A stretch of 64,000 nucleotides of DNA, from positions 1 to 64,000 of the forward strand of contig JBCAQO010000023.1 of the NCBI GenBank assembly GCA_039111635.1, in the 5' to 3' direction. This document shows positions 24,982 through 35,090 of this stretch, piece after piece. Both the position numbers and the translations under genes were made by a program. The notes under the pieces are model-generated. The model did not search any database. It saw only the letters and a list, made by a program, of their open reading frames with translations, and was not told where the DNA came from. This DNA is from Heterobasidion occidentale (lineage: Eukaryota > Basidiomycota > Agaricomycetes > Russulales > Bondarzewiaceae). The first letter of the stretch is position 1. Each line of letters opens with the position of its first letter.

Positions 24982-25170
24982 TGGCTGGCAGAATGGCTGG
25001 CAGAATGGCTGGCTGGATGGCTGGCTGGCTGGACGGATGGCTGGATGGATGGATGGATGGCTGGCTGGCTGGCTGGCGCTGCCGAAGTGCTGCAGGGTGG
25101 CTGGCAGGATGGCTGGCTGGCGCTGCCGAAGTGCTGCAGGATGGCTGGCAGGATGGCTGGCTCTGGCTGG
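24982..25170. repeat. GGCT/GGAT tetranucleotide array with a nested 50-60-bp repeat
   Basis: Tetranucleotides GGCT and GGAT alternate. Within them a longer unit containing GCTGCCGAAGTGCTGCAGG occurs twice (around 25077-25097 and 25121-25141), so a larger unit was duplicated after the microsatellite formed. Confidence 0.8.
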
Positions 25171-25171
25171 C

Positions 25172-25262
25172 AGAACGAACGAACGAACGAACGAACGAAC
25201 GAACGCACGAACGCACGAACGAACGAACGAACGAACGAACGAGCAGACGAACGCACGAACGA
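25172..25262. repeat. GAAC tetranucleotide array
   Basis: More than 20 copies of GAAC, with a few GCAC and GCAG variants, directly follow the GGCT/GGAT array. Confidence 0.85.
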
Positions 25263-26550
25263 CGCCTCGGCGCTTGAGCGCGCCGTCATCGTGCTCGTCA
25301 TCGTCGTCAATTCGTGGCGGCGTGGCGCACGACACGCCACGACTCCGAGATTCAGTAAAGGGCGGATGCGTGCAGTGCGCGCTCATGCAGGCCACGTCCG
25401 TCGTCGGGACGGGAGTCCGGAGTCGTGTGGCGGTGACGCTGTCGCAGTGGGCGGCAACGGCGGGCGGTAACCAGACGCTGGCAGGCGCTGGCAGACGCTG
25501 GCAGACGCTAGCAGGCTGGGCGGTCCATCAATCTGAGAGCACGATCGTGGCGTACCTGTTTGAGGCGGAGGGCCAAGGCGGTCGAGCCGGCGCCTCTTCT
25601 GATACGGTATTCTCTGATACGGTGCGCTCGTCGCTCTGATGTGGAAAGTCGAGTCGGCGGTGGGCTTGGGTGGGGGCCTGCGGGGGCTGCGTAGGAGGAG
25701 TCGCGGCTGTGGGCTCGCGCGAGCGGAGGGAGGGCTATGGAGGTCTCCGTTGTCGAGCGAGCGAGCGAGGAGATTGGTGGGGGCGGTGGAGCAGACGAAT
25801 GCAGAAGAGCACGCAGGAGAGCATAGGTCCGTGCCTCGCGCTAGGTCCTTGCTAGTGGTCCGACGTCGTCGCTCGTCGTCGTCGGACCCAAAAGCCAATG
25901 CCCGCGATGGCCTGGCAGAGTGATACCGAATATAGGCCCTTCGTGGACGCGCGCGTGCGGCACCGTGGACGGTGGTGAAGAGAGGACCACGCTCGCCGTG
26001 CAAGGCCGGACGGTGCACGCCAGGACGATCGACGAGCAGGAACCGTCTATCGCGTTGCTTTGTGCGAGAATGCAGAGGGACAATACAAATTATATTGACG
26101 GGCCAGAACAGTCAGCACCGGCGACCCAGATCCATTTCCGTTTCCATCTTATCGTCTCCCCCTCTCTCTTTTTTTTCTTCGTCCCTTCGTCCCTCCCTCC
26201 TCCTCGTCGTCGCCGCCGCCGCCGTCGAGTCGTACCTAGCATCACCTACACCGCGCCCGGCCCCAGCGTGCGTCGGCGGGACTGAAGTTCATTCCACCCG
26301 TCCCACTGGTCTCACCGCAGGCAGGTTCGTACCGCGCACGTTCGTATCTTTTGCTCTGCATGCTTGGGGCTTGGGGCTTGGGGCTCGTTGCTGATCGCCC
26401 TGCGCAGACAAAGCGCAGACAAAGCAGGCCCACGCACGCACGCACGCACGCCCAGCGCCGCCTCCACCGCCTCGCCCTCGCCCTCGCCCTCGATCGCGGC
26501 GCACGCCCGCGTTGCAGTGCCACAGGCAAGTGGCCCGCCTCGCTACCAGC

Positions 26551-26558
26551 TATTATAT
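26551..26558 (+). promoter_or_regulatory. TATA-like element of the GAC1-like gene
   Basis: TATTATAT stands about 80 bases upstream of the chosen ATG in otherwise GC-rich DNA. Confidence 0.35.
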
Positions 26559-26636
26559 CTCCCCTCCCTGAGCCCTCCACGAACGCTGACCGAGAGCCTA
26601 CAGCCCACAGCCCACAGCCCACAGCCCACAGCGAAC

Positions 26637-29600
26637 ATGACCTCCGCCCTCCACCCCGCGCGCGACTTTGGCACCCTCCCGCGCTCCGTGTCCTACACCC
26701 ACGCTCACAGCCATTCACACTCGCACGCCCATTCGCACTCGCACTCGCACTCGCAGGGACACAACGCAGCCTCCGCAGCCCTCCCCCTCCTCCCGCGCCG
26801 CCTCCCGCCCCACACACACACCCACGCCCACGCCCACGCCCACTCCGCCTCAGCCCCCGTATCCCGCCGCGCCTCCCCGTCCCCTCCTCCCCTCCTCCCC
26901 TCTCTGCCCAGCGTGCTTAGTACACATCCCGCGTCCCCGCCGCCGACACCCGTGCCGACCGCCGTCGTCGTCCAGCCGCCGACCCCGCCCACTCCTACAG
27001 CCACCACGAACACGAACACGAACACGAGCACGAACACGAGCACGCCCGCTCCCATCTTCGCGTCCCTCGCGCCCGAAGCGCATACACCCACCCCTCCAAA
27101 CGCGGCGCCAGAATCTGGCACAGGCAGCAGAACGGCCCCGCGCGCGCGCCGCGCACGCGCGCAACGCGCGCCGTTCCCGACCGAGGACGCGGACTCGGAC
27201 TTGGAGCCGCGCGCGCCCGTGGCCACAACGATGACGACGACGACGACGACGACGACGGAGCCGCACCAGCAGAAGCTACTGCTGCTCACCCCAGACCCGC
27301 CGCGCCCGGCACGTCCAGTGCGTCCCGTGCGCCACTCGGCGCCGACGGGCCTCGCGCTCACGCCGATCCACGCGCCCACGCCCGTCCTCGCCTCCACCCC
27401 CACGCTATCCACGCCCACGCTCCACCCCGCGTCCGCGTCCGCTTCGCCGGCCTCGCCCGCGTGGTCCCCGGCGTCGGCGTTTGGGTCGGGGTCGGGGTCC
27501 ATCCCGCGCAAGAAATCCGGCGAGCCGCTCAAGTCCTCGCTCAAGTCCCGCCGCCCGCTCGTCCGCGGCTCGCTCTCCGTGCTCACCGCCCTCTCCACCC
27601 ACCACCACCACCACCACCCCGGCGTCTTCGCGCGCCCCCTCCCCCGGCGCCTCCGACACAGCCACAGCCACAGGCGCGGGTATGGGGACCGGCGTGGGTA
27701 CGGCGGGCGCAGGCGCGAGCAGCCGCAGCGCGCCGGCGACGCCGGGGCTCAGCGGCGCGCCGAAGAACGTGCACTTCGACGCGCAGCTCGCGCGCGTGCG
27801 CCTCTACTTTGCGGGGCAGCGCCCGCTCGCGGTGTCGCGGCGGGGAGCCCGACGGCGGACGTGGGGAGCGGGACGGAGAGCGAGGGCGTGGGGGTTGGCG
27901 GGCGGGACGAGGAGGAGGAGGAGGACGAAGAAGAAGAAGAGGGGGTGTTTAGGGTCGAGATGCGGTGGGTTGATGGGCTGGGGCCGAGCGAGATCATTGG
28001 GGACGAGGGCGCGCGCAACGTCGTGCTCGAATCCCTTGAGCTCGACTGCGGCGACCCCGCCGGCGCTCCCGCTCCCTCCCCCGCCGGCGCTGTCCTTCCA
28101 CCCCACCCGGCAGCGGCGGCGGCGGCGTCGACGGCGCTGCTGCAGCTCGGCGCCGGCCAGCCGGCGGCGGCGACGGTGCGCGGGCTCGTGCGCGTGCGCA
28201 ACGTCGCGTTCGAGAAGTGGGTCGGGGCGCGGTTCACGCTCGATAATTGGCAGACGGTGAGCGAGGTCTCGGCGCGGTACGTTGCGTCCGTGCCCTGGTT
28301 TGCGTCGGCGCTTGGAGGGAAAGGGCACACGCAGCAGGAGGGTGCGAAGGAGTTGAAGGTGGAAGAGGAGGAGGGGGAGGGGGCGCGGGCGCAGGCGTGG
28401 GACCGGTTCGCGTTTGCGATTCGCGTGCCGCTGCGCGTTGGGAAGCATGCGACGCCGGGAGGAGGAGCAGCGGAGCCGCGCACGCTGGCGCTCGCGCTGC
28501 GGTACCGCGCGGCGGGGCGCGAGATGTGGGATAATAACGGCGGGCGGGATTATACGGTGCGGGTCGGGGCGGCGCGCGAGGCGAAGGCGAAGGCGAAGGC
28601 GCGCGTCGGCGGAGGGAGGGAGCGGAGGGGAGGCAGGGGCGGGGAGGAGGAGAGGGGGTTCGAGGCGTTGAGGGGGAAGCTGGAGCGCCTCGAGGCGCGG
28701 CAGTCGCAGTCGCCGTCCCCGTCGCACGCTCACACGCGCAGCCAGAGCCAGGGTCGGTCTCTCGCACAGGGGCAGACCGTCGGCGGGCTGCTCGCGCCCG
28801 GGGCGCCGCGGTACGACTTTGCGGACTCGCTGCGGAGCGCGGCGGGCGGCGGGAGCGGCGGCGGCGGCGGCGGTGTCGGTGGGTGGCGCGGGGCGCCGGG
28901 GTCGCCTGCGCGTGTGCCGTCGCCGCTGCCGACGACGACGCCGACGGGCCCGGGCGGGCTGCAGGCGCACCAGCGCACGAGCACGTATCCCGCGTCGGCG
29001 CCGTCGGCGCGCGGGGGCGATGCGCAGAGGAGTAGGAGTCGGGGCGCCGCGGTGGGTGTGCGGTATGATTGCGGGGCTGTGGACGAGGCGTGTGGTGTTG
29101 CGCGCGACGATGGGCGTGAGCGGGGCCACGGACACGGACATGCACACGGACATGCACACGGACACGGACACGGACACGGACACGGCCATGTACACGGGCG
29201 CGGACACAGCCCGCGCAGGCAGCCGTTTGCGGGGGACGTGGGGTTCAATTTTGGTTTTGGGGGCGCGGTGGGGCGCGGGGGGCTCGGGATCGGGTTTGGG
29301 TCGCCGGGCGCGGCGCAGGGGCAGCAGCAGCAGCAGCAGCAGCAACAGGGACAGGCGCAAGGGCAGCAACAGGAGCGCCTGAGCGCGCATTGGGCGCCGC
29401 CGCCGCCGCGGCGCGCGCGCACGCCGTCGCCGCTGCACACGCCGACCACGACGGAGTCGGACACGGATACGGAGGCGCAGCGCATCACGCTCGTGACGCG
29501 GCACCCGCATAACCCTCACCAGTACCAGCAGCCCCAGCCCCAGCAGCCTCCCGCGCCCCACGTCCACAGCCCTGCCGCGTCGACGCCGCGCCGGCACACG

Positions 29601-30315
29601 CGCGGCGGGTACTTTGACGGCGCGGGGATGAGCGGGGTGCGCCGCACGCCGCCCGGCTCGCCGTTCCTGCGGTACAACTCGTTCCCGCCCGCCCGCCGGC
29701 GCGCCGGCGCTGGCTGCTGCCGCGAGGGAGGCTGGGGGAGGAGGAGAGATGCTGTCTCCGGGCTGGGCGGGGACGATGGGGAGACGGAGGGAGATGGTGC
29801 GCGCCGGCGAGGAGGGTGAAGACGGGGACGGGGACGGGACGATCGGGCGCGCGCAGGGGAGGTTCGTGCGCAGGCTGGGAACGGACTCGCCAGTGCACCA
29901 TCTGAGCAACTACGACGAGCTCCTGAACCGGTACGTCTTGCCGTTGCGCTTCCCACCGGCGGTTGTGAATACTGATCGCGACGCGTGTTTTGATTCGGGG
30001 TGCAGGTTCTGCTTTTACACGGGCCACTCGAGCCCGGACCCCGACGCGCGCTTCGAGCCGCCCGCGGACCACGTCCCGCGCTCGCACTCACTCGACCTCC
30101 AGCATCGACGAGATCCTCGCCGCGCAGTCCCCGCGCGCCGCGAGCGTGCGGTCCCCAGACCTGACGCCGCGCGCGGCGGGTGGAGCGGGCAGCTGGAGCG
30201 GAGGGAGCGGGGGAGCAGCGGGTCGGCGACGCCGCTGGCCACGCTGACGCCGACCCCGGCGCGGACGAGGGCGGGGTTCCGCCAGCTGGGGCAGACGCCG
30301 TCGCTTGCCGTCTGA
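26637..30315 (+). CDS. GAC1-like protein phosphatase 1 glycogen-targeting subunit (CBM21)
   Basis: The predicted protein would target protein phosphatase 1 to glycogen and so promote glycogen synthesis. Family marks, in order: KKSGEPLKSSLKSRRP; the PP1-docking RVxF-type motif KNVHF with LARVRLYF; an acidic run; then a CBM21 carbohydrate-binding domain (VRVRNVAFEKWVGARFTLD, WDRFAFAIRVPL, LALRYRAAGREMWDNN). The N-terminus and a segment near 29120-29210 are rich in His dipeptides. Near the C-terminus, NYDELLNR is joined by an intron (29931-30005) to FCFYTGHSSP. The parts lie in more than one reading frame: switches occur near 27600, 27842-27845, between 29640 and 29810, near 30085-30092 and near 30209-30213. 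Either extra introns or indels must explain these. The in-frame upstream extension to 26364 lacks conserved features. Confidence 0.75.
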
Positions 30316-31202
30316 GCGCTTCTCGAAGTTGAAGTTTGGGAGGAGAGAGCGCTCGAGGAGCTCCTCGGGCACTAAAATACACGCTGCGGTCCCTCCTCCG
30401 TCTTGGTCTGGCCCCCTCGAGGACTGGATCGTTCGGACACGACGCGATGCCACATGCACAACACAATCTCGCAATGCCACGCGCGACACGCCTTTTTGAT
30501 TTATTTTTTCAACCTTGTAACAGTATCGTCGTCGTCGGCGACATCACCACCGCCCACTGCAGCCGCTGAGGATTCGGCATTTACTATAGCTCGCCGCGGC
30601 CTCCCTATCCATATGTACCATAGCGATCTAGATGCGTCCCGCCCTCAGAGTGGCGGACGCTGGAGCCGGAGGTCTGTGTTCTTTCACGTCTTTTTTCACC
30701 ACGTTTCGGAATGGTTACTTTTTCTTCGTTGTAATGGAAGGGGACGCGGAGTTTCGGAATCTATCTTGTTTCGTTCTCTCTATTTTCTTTTTTCGTTATT
30801 TCCTCTGGTATTTATCATAATCGTATGGCCACTTCGCATGGACAAACGGATCGGACATCGTCCCTACCTCCTCCCCCACTATCACATTCTATCTCATCTA
30901 CGAGTACATCACCTTCCTATCCCCACCACGACCACCACCAGCAGACATACACGAGCATGGATATATGCGCTTCGACTCCATTCTACTTTTCCCGTTCTCT
31001 GTAATATTCACGCGCTCGCATACGCGCGTCTCGGCGCCCCTCGTCCCGCAGAATTTCGTCCAATTTTTTGTTTCATTTCACACCACGATACAGCGTACGC
31101 ACAGTACATACTATAGAGCTAGCTGCAATACACGCACACAGTCGGGTTACGCTTAGAACTAAAAAGAAGGAAATAAAAGGAAGGAGAAGACCCACCACCG
31201 TG
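30316..31202. other. Intergenic DNA after the GAC1-like gene
   Basis: The base composition drops from very GC-rich to moderate within a few hundred bases. Presumed 3' untranslated sequence of the upstream gene is followed by pyrimidine-rich DNA without a supported gene. Confidence 0.4.
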
Positions 31203-31266
31203 TCGAGGGCAAGGGTTGATCTGTGCTGTAAGTGATTTCCTCACATAGATCAACTCTTGCCCCCGG
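31203..31266. repeat. Imperfect inverted repeat (possible hairpin)
   Basis: Arms of about 26 bases containing GGGCAAGRGTTGATCTRTG in opposite orientation are separated by about 18 bases. Roughly four mismatches occur in the stem. It lies at the left edge of the tandem array. Confidence 0.55.
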
Positions 31267-31673
31267 CACGAGGGTAGCTGCGGTAGGAGCCCGGAGAAGG
31301 ACGGGAGGTCAGCGTCTGCGAGAATCGGGTCGCGGAGGAGGCACTCACGTGGGGGTGCCACCCCCGTGCCGATCTCTTGCGGGATCGTCCACGGCTGTCG
31401 AAGGTGGTGCGTCGGAGGTGGACGTCGCTCGAGCTGGGCGCACCTAGGGTTGTTAGCGAGACATACTTGCCTACACGCGCTGCGGCGTGAGTCCGCTAGA
31501 AGAAACGTTCAGATCGCCGAGTATGATCGCAACAACAGGCTCACGACGTTCTTCTTGATGATATTTGATGATATCATATAAGCCAAAGTAAAGCACAGAG
31601 GCGTTGGTGATCTCGCGACTACAAAAACATTCAAAACGCCGAGCCCAGATCGCAAGAACACCTCACCGGCATA

Positions 31674-32021
31674 TCAGATATTATTGAAGGGGCACTTGAT
31701 GTTCAAACGTTTGTGTCCGTGGCGGCGTTCTGCACAACACCTTATCAGCCACAGCGAAGGGCGAGGGCAGCTTACTGTCTGAGAGAGGTGGGCCTTGGCC
31801 ATGTCAAGTGCCATCGCGCGCGACGACTGGATAGCACAGTCTTCACAAAATATCATCGACGGCGTGCACGAGCGTCTCAGACATGTGTACATCATATCCC
31901 TAGAGAAGACAAGAAGCATAGCGACACAAGCGGCGATCATGCTCACCCAGGCGACTCGGAAAAGGGAACGAGAAGATTCTTTCGGCGTGTAAGTGGTACT
32001 GTCATACGCGTGGTCAATCAA
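31674..32021 (-). CDS. Possible membrane-protein exon in the tandem array, unrecognised
   Basis: A minus-strand open frame reads TPKESSRSLFRVAWVSMIAA, then CVAMLLVF, and ends before a possible GTAAGC donor after AKAHLSQT. It has one strong predicted membrane helix, a basic flank and several cysteines after it. Codon use looks natural. The start and the remaining exons could not be placed. It may be one exon of a gene in the array. Confidence 0.35.
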   Translation of the reverse strand: MIDHAYDSTTYTPKESSRSLFRVAWVSMIAACVAMLLVFSRDMMYTCLRRSCTPSMIFCEDCAIQSSRAMALDMAKAHLSQTVSCPRPSLWLIRCCAERRHGHKRLNIKCPFNNI

Positions 32022-32187
32022 TACATAGACGGGACAGTCAGCGGAGAAAAAAGCGTCATCTGTTCAGGCCCTCCTCCGCCTCTTATGGGAAAATCGTGCG
32101 CGCATCTTCAAGTGCAGTCTCAACGCGCGGGAGACGCTGCAGGAGAAGTATCGGCGGTCAGCATCTGTATGAAGAGCGCGCACAGGG

Positions 32188-32324
32188 GTGAACTCACAAG
32201 GGAACGGTGCCCACATGTCGACGACCCCATCTCTTGCAGGGTCGTCCTGCGCTATTGAAGTCGGTGTGTCGTGGGTATGCTTGGTGGCCTGTGTGTACGA
32301 ATGGTTAGAAATGGTCAGATGCAC
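32188..32324 (-). CDS. Array unit 2: DDPARDGVV exon, partial model
   Basis: After a GTAGGT donor and a following AG acceptor, the minus strand reads THDTPTSIAQDDPARDGVVD then MWAPFP before a GTGAGT donor. Equivalent exons exist in units 3 and 4, with TKDDPARDGVVNDGAW and KDDIARDGVVNDGAW. The function is unknown. The frame is short, so the evidence is the repeated conservation rather than length. Confidence 0.35.
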
Positions 32325-32678
32325 CTACCCGGCCCAGACAGTCGCCAGAGGTATAAAAAAACCAGACAGCCAGAGGAGCAGCCGCGACCACGAGGGTGAC
32401 AAAGAGACTAGAAAGAGAGGGCAAGATGAGAAAGCGAGAGAAGCGCAAGCAACACAGCAGAGACACGAAGAGACACAAGCGTAGAGACGACATGAAAAGC
32501 GGAGCGGCGAGGAAAGAAACCCCTGAGACAACGAAAAAGATAAGCAGCGCGCGGCGGAGACAAGCAGAGCGAAACCGATCCTACGAGCGAGCAGACAAGT
32601 AGGACAAGGGCACCAGCGAGAGGACCAGCAAGAGGACGAGCGAGATATCTTACGAAAGAGATAGCATTAAATCGTCAG

Positions 32679-33010
32679 CTAGAATTTCAGAGCGAGACAC
32701 AATAGAGGATACACAGATGTTACAGCGGTGTCGCCAGAGTCCTTGCGAAGCATGTCTTCGAATGAACCTTTGCTGCCTAGTAACCTTGCGGCGTGCTTGA
32801 GACGACGATGTCTACGTGCAAAGTATTGAGCTTCGCCGATGAGAGGAAGGGCGAGCAGACCTGAGAATGGTACCAAAGCTGTCTGCTAAGTTAGCCTTTT
32901 CCAGAATAGAACAGAGAAGGTAGAACTCACCGATGGTCCATGCCCCGTCGTTGACGACCCCATCTCTTGCAGGGTCGTCCTTCGTTATTGCGGGTGGTGT
33001 GTCGTAGGGA
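32679..33010 (-). CDS. Array unit 3: two-exon segment, partial model
   Basis: On the minus strand an exon with TKDDPARDGVVNDGAWTIG ends at a GTGAGT donor near 32931. A following exon reads VPFSGLLALPLIGEAQYFA, then RRHRRLKHAARLLG, and ends at a stop at 32679-32681 after LCLALKF. Unit 4 ends similarly (LLFPSLKF and a stop at 33303). Upstream exons were not resolved. Confidence 0.35.
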
Positions 33011-33302
33011 GAGTGGCCTGTTGGTTTGAATGATTAGATGCACCTACCTCACCCAGAGAGTCACCAGCGATAGCCGCTCAGGAGAGGAAGAGAAAGGCAA
33101 GCTAAGGGACGAGATCAGAAACGAGACAAGCAACGTAGAGAAGGGCGAGCAAAAACACAGAGCAGCGACCGGAATGAGACCCCGGGAGACGAGCAAAAAC
33201 ACCTAAGACGAAGAACAGATAAGCAGAGCACAAGAACACAGACAAGCAGAGCCAAGCCAAGTGAGGGGTCTTTCAAGAAACACAGCAAACCTAAGTCGTC
33301 GG

Positions 33303-33640
33303 TCAGAACTTCAGAGAAGGAAAAAGCAAAGGCACACATGCCACAACAGCGTCACCACGGTTCTTGCGGTCCATGTCGCCAGAACCCTGACGCTCAGTAC
33401 ACTTGTCGTGCCTGAGGATCGTGTCTACGTGAGGAGTATTGAGCCTCAATGATGAAAGGAAGAGCGAGCAGACCTGTGAACGTTGTAAGAGCTTTCGCTG
33501 GGTCAACATCTGCCACAATGAAACGGAGAAAGAATTGACTCACAAACAGCCCATGCCCCATCGTTGACGACCCCATCTCTTGCAATGTCGTCCTTTATCC
33601 TTCAATTCAGTGTGTGTTGGACGGTGATCGTGCGAACTAA
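33303..33640 (-). CDS. Array unit 4: homologous segment, partial model
   Basis: This segment mirrors unit 3: a KDDIARDGVVNDGAWAV exon, a GTGAGT donor near 33540, then TTFTGLLALPFIIEAQYSS and RRHDP, and a C-terminal LLFPSLKF stop. The GLLALP part and the LKF end are in different frames here, so an extra intron or a frameshift separates them. It could be a decayed copy. Confidence 0.3.
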
Positions 33641-34200
33641 AAGAGGAAGGGTCAGAGGCACCTACGCTGTACATAGTCGCTGCCAGATATAGCCTCAGAA
33701 TGTCGCCAAGATGAAACAGTGCCAGGGAATGATAGCCGGAGAACAGAGCAAAGCAAGAGAGCGAGAGGCAAGACAAGCAGAAGGAGCAGAGCAATAGAGA
33801 CATCAGAGGGAGAAGCCAGAAGAATAGAGCGCGGATAAAAAGACACAGCAAGAAGGAGGCAAGCAAAATGACGAGCAAGAGGACGAGCAAGAGGACGAGC
33901 AACAAAAGCGAGACAGAACACAGCAACCAGATGTCGACAAAAACTACGAAGCCACAAGCAGACCAAAGCCACAAGTCCCAGAACGGTGTCGCCAAAGCTC
34001 TTGAGGCCAGTGTCGCCAGAGGATTCAACGTAGCTCAGTAGACTTGATGTCGTGCTTGAAGGCGATCGTGCCTATTGAAGTTGAGCATCGACAGGGATAG
34101 TAGCAGTGAGCAAGAAAGGGACATACCTGTGGATTTGATAGCGTCGTGCTTGAGGCGATCGTGCCTATTTACCTGCGGCACACTGAGCTTCCATGACACA

Positions 34201-35090
34201 AGGAGTAACAATAGTATGAAGGATCCGTACCCGTAAAGATGATAGAGCTACGAGAGGAGAAGTGAAATGAGGGAGAAGGGTGGTGGTGGGAAGGGAGAGG
34301 AATGGTGGAAAGGTAGAGCGAGAACCTCTGGCCTTTTATCTTGTGAGCACCAAGGTGGCTTTGGCACAATGGGCCACCGGGTGGCGACCACACGCGTAGA
34401 CTCCACCGCTGCCTCAAACATTCGCCATACAACGTAACAAACGACACAGCTTTCCCGCCACCTCGCCCATTAAGGAAAGAACATCGGAGCTTTGACGATC
34501 AGAATTTGATTGCGCCCGCGTACCCGACAAGCGTGAAAACAAGGCGTTTGAGGCGGTGGCTTTGACTTCTCCGCAGATCCCCGGGGTCGTATAAACGGTC
34601 ACGTGGATGCCGTACCTGCGAAGGGTTTTCGAGCACAAAGGTTATTGGCATTTGAGAAGGGATGGAAAGCGGGTGAAAAGAGGATATGACTTCACTACTT
34701 CTGTTCATGTGGATTGAAGTCTTTTAACGCAAGAACAGTTGCTCAACAACAATCAAGAGCGCGCCTGAGCGCGCCTGTTCGGTGCATGCAGTGTTAATAG
34801 ATATGACGCTTTCTCGCGGAACAACCTCCTCACTGAATAGAGGTAGGATTGGTCCTCAGCAGAGACTGGCATGCTGACGAAATCAGTCTTTCATGCTGCA
34901 GAAGAGAAAAGCGCACCGAGTCCTTAGTAGGTGATACGATCTTCTGATGAAACGAGCTCTCAAATATTGCAAGTGGCGTCCGAGTAGAAGACGATAACCT
35001 CCGATGTCTTCGTCTCGAGAAACAGGATCAACTATGAAACAACAAAAAGACAGATGACTAGTACGGGTACGACCAGTACCGCAAGACCAA
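34201..35090. other. Intergenic DNA between the array and GH12
   Basis: Short open frames only. No motif, repeat or RNA gene was recognised. The last part is presumably the GH12 3' untranslated region. Confidence 0.4.

Larger units (their letters stand above)
24135..26550. other. Low-complexity intergenic region
   Basis: About 2.4 kb between the kinase and the GAC1-like gene are rich in simple repeats (listed separately) and otherwise lack a convincing gene. Apparent long open frames across the tetranucleotide arrays are repeat translation. Confidence 0.5.
31350..34200 (-). repeat. Diverged tandem array with repeated exon-like modules
   Basis: Homologous segments recur at about 31365, 32221, 32953 and 33567 (spacings near 856, 732 and 614 bases). 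Read on the minus strand each encodes a variant of DDPARDGVV and most are followed by a GTGAGT donor. At least two units continue with GLLALP-I-EAQY--RRH. Between these lies a stretch that is purine-rich on the plus strand and therefore Leu/Val-rich on the minus strand. The conservation of protein motif, donor and order suggests a tandem family of small multi-exon genes rather than a non-coding satellite. No known family is recognised. Confidence 0.55.

Noticed and set aside
24641..25639. Several open frames rich in Arg, Asn, Glu and Thr or in Ser and Pro
   Set aside because: They are translations of the tetranucleotide repeats and vary only with the frame.
27804..29909. A 700-codon open frame on the minus strand opposite the GAC1-like gene
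   Set aside because: It is an antisense by-product of very GC-rich DNA. Its translation is Arg/Pro/Ala-rich without motifs, while the plus strand encodes a clear CBM21 domain.
33540..34028. A 162-codon minus-strand frame with many Leu and Val runs
   Set aside because: The hydrophobic runs come from a polypurine tract and the frame runs through likely splice sites. It was considered only as part of the tandem array, not as one gene.
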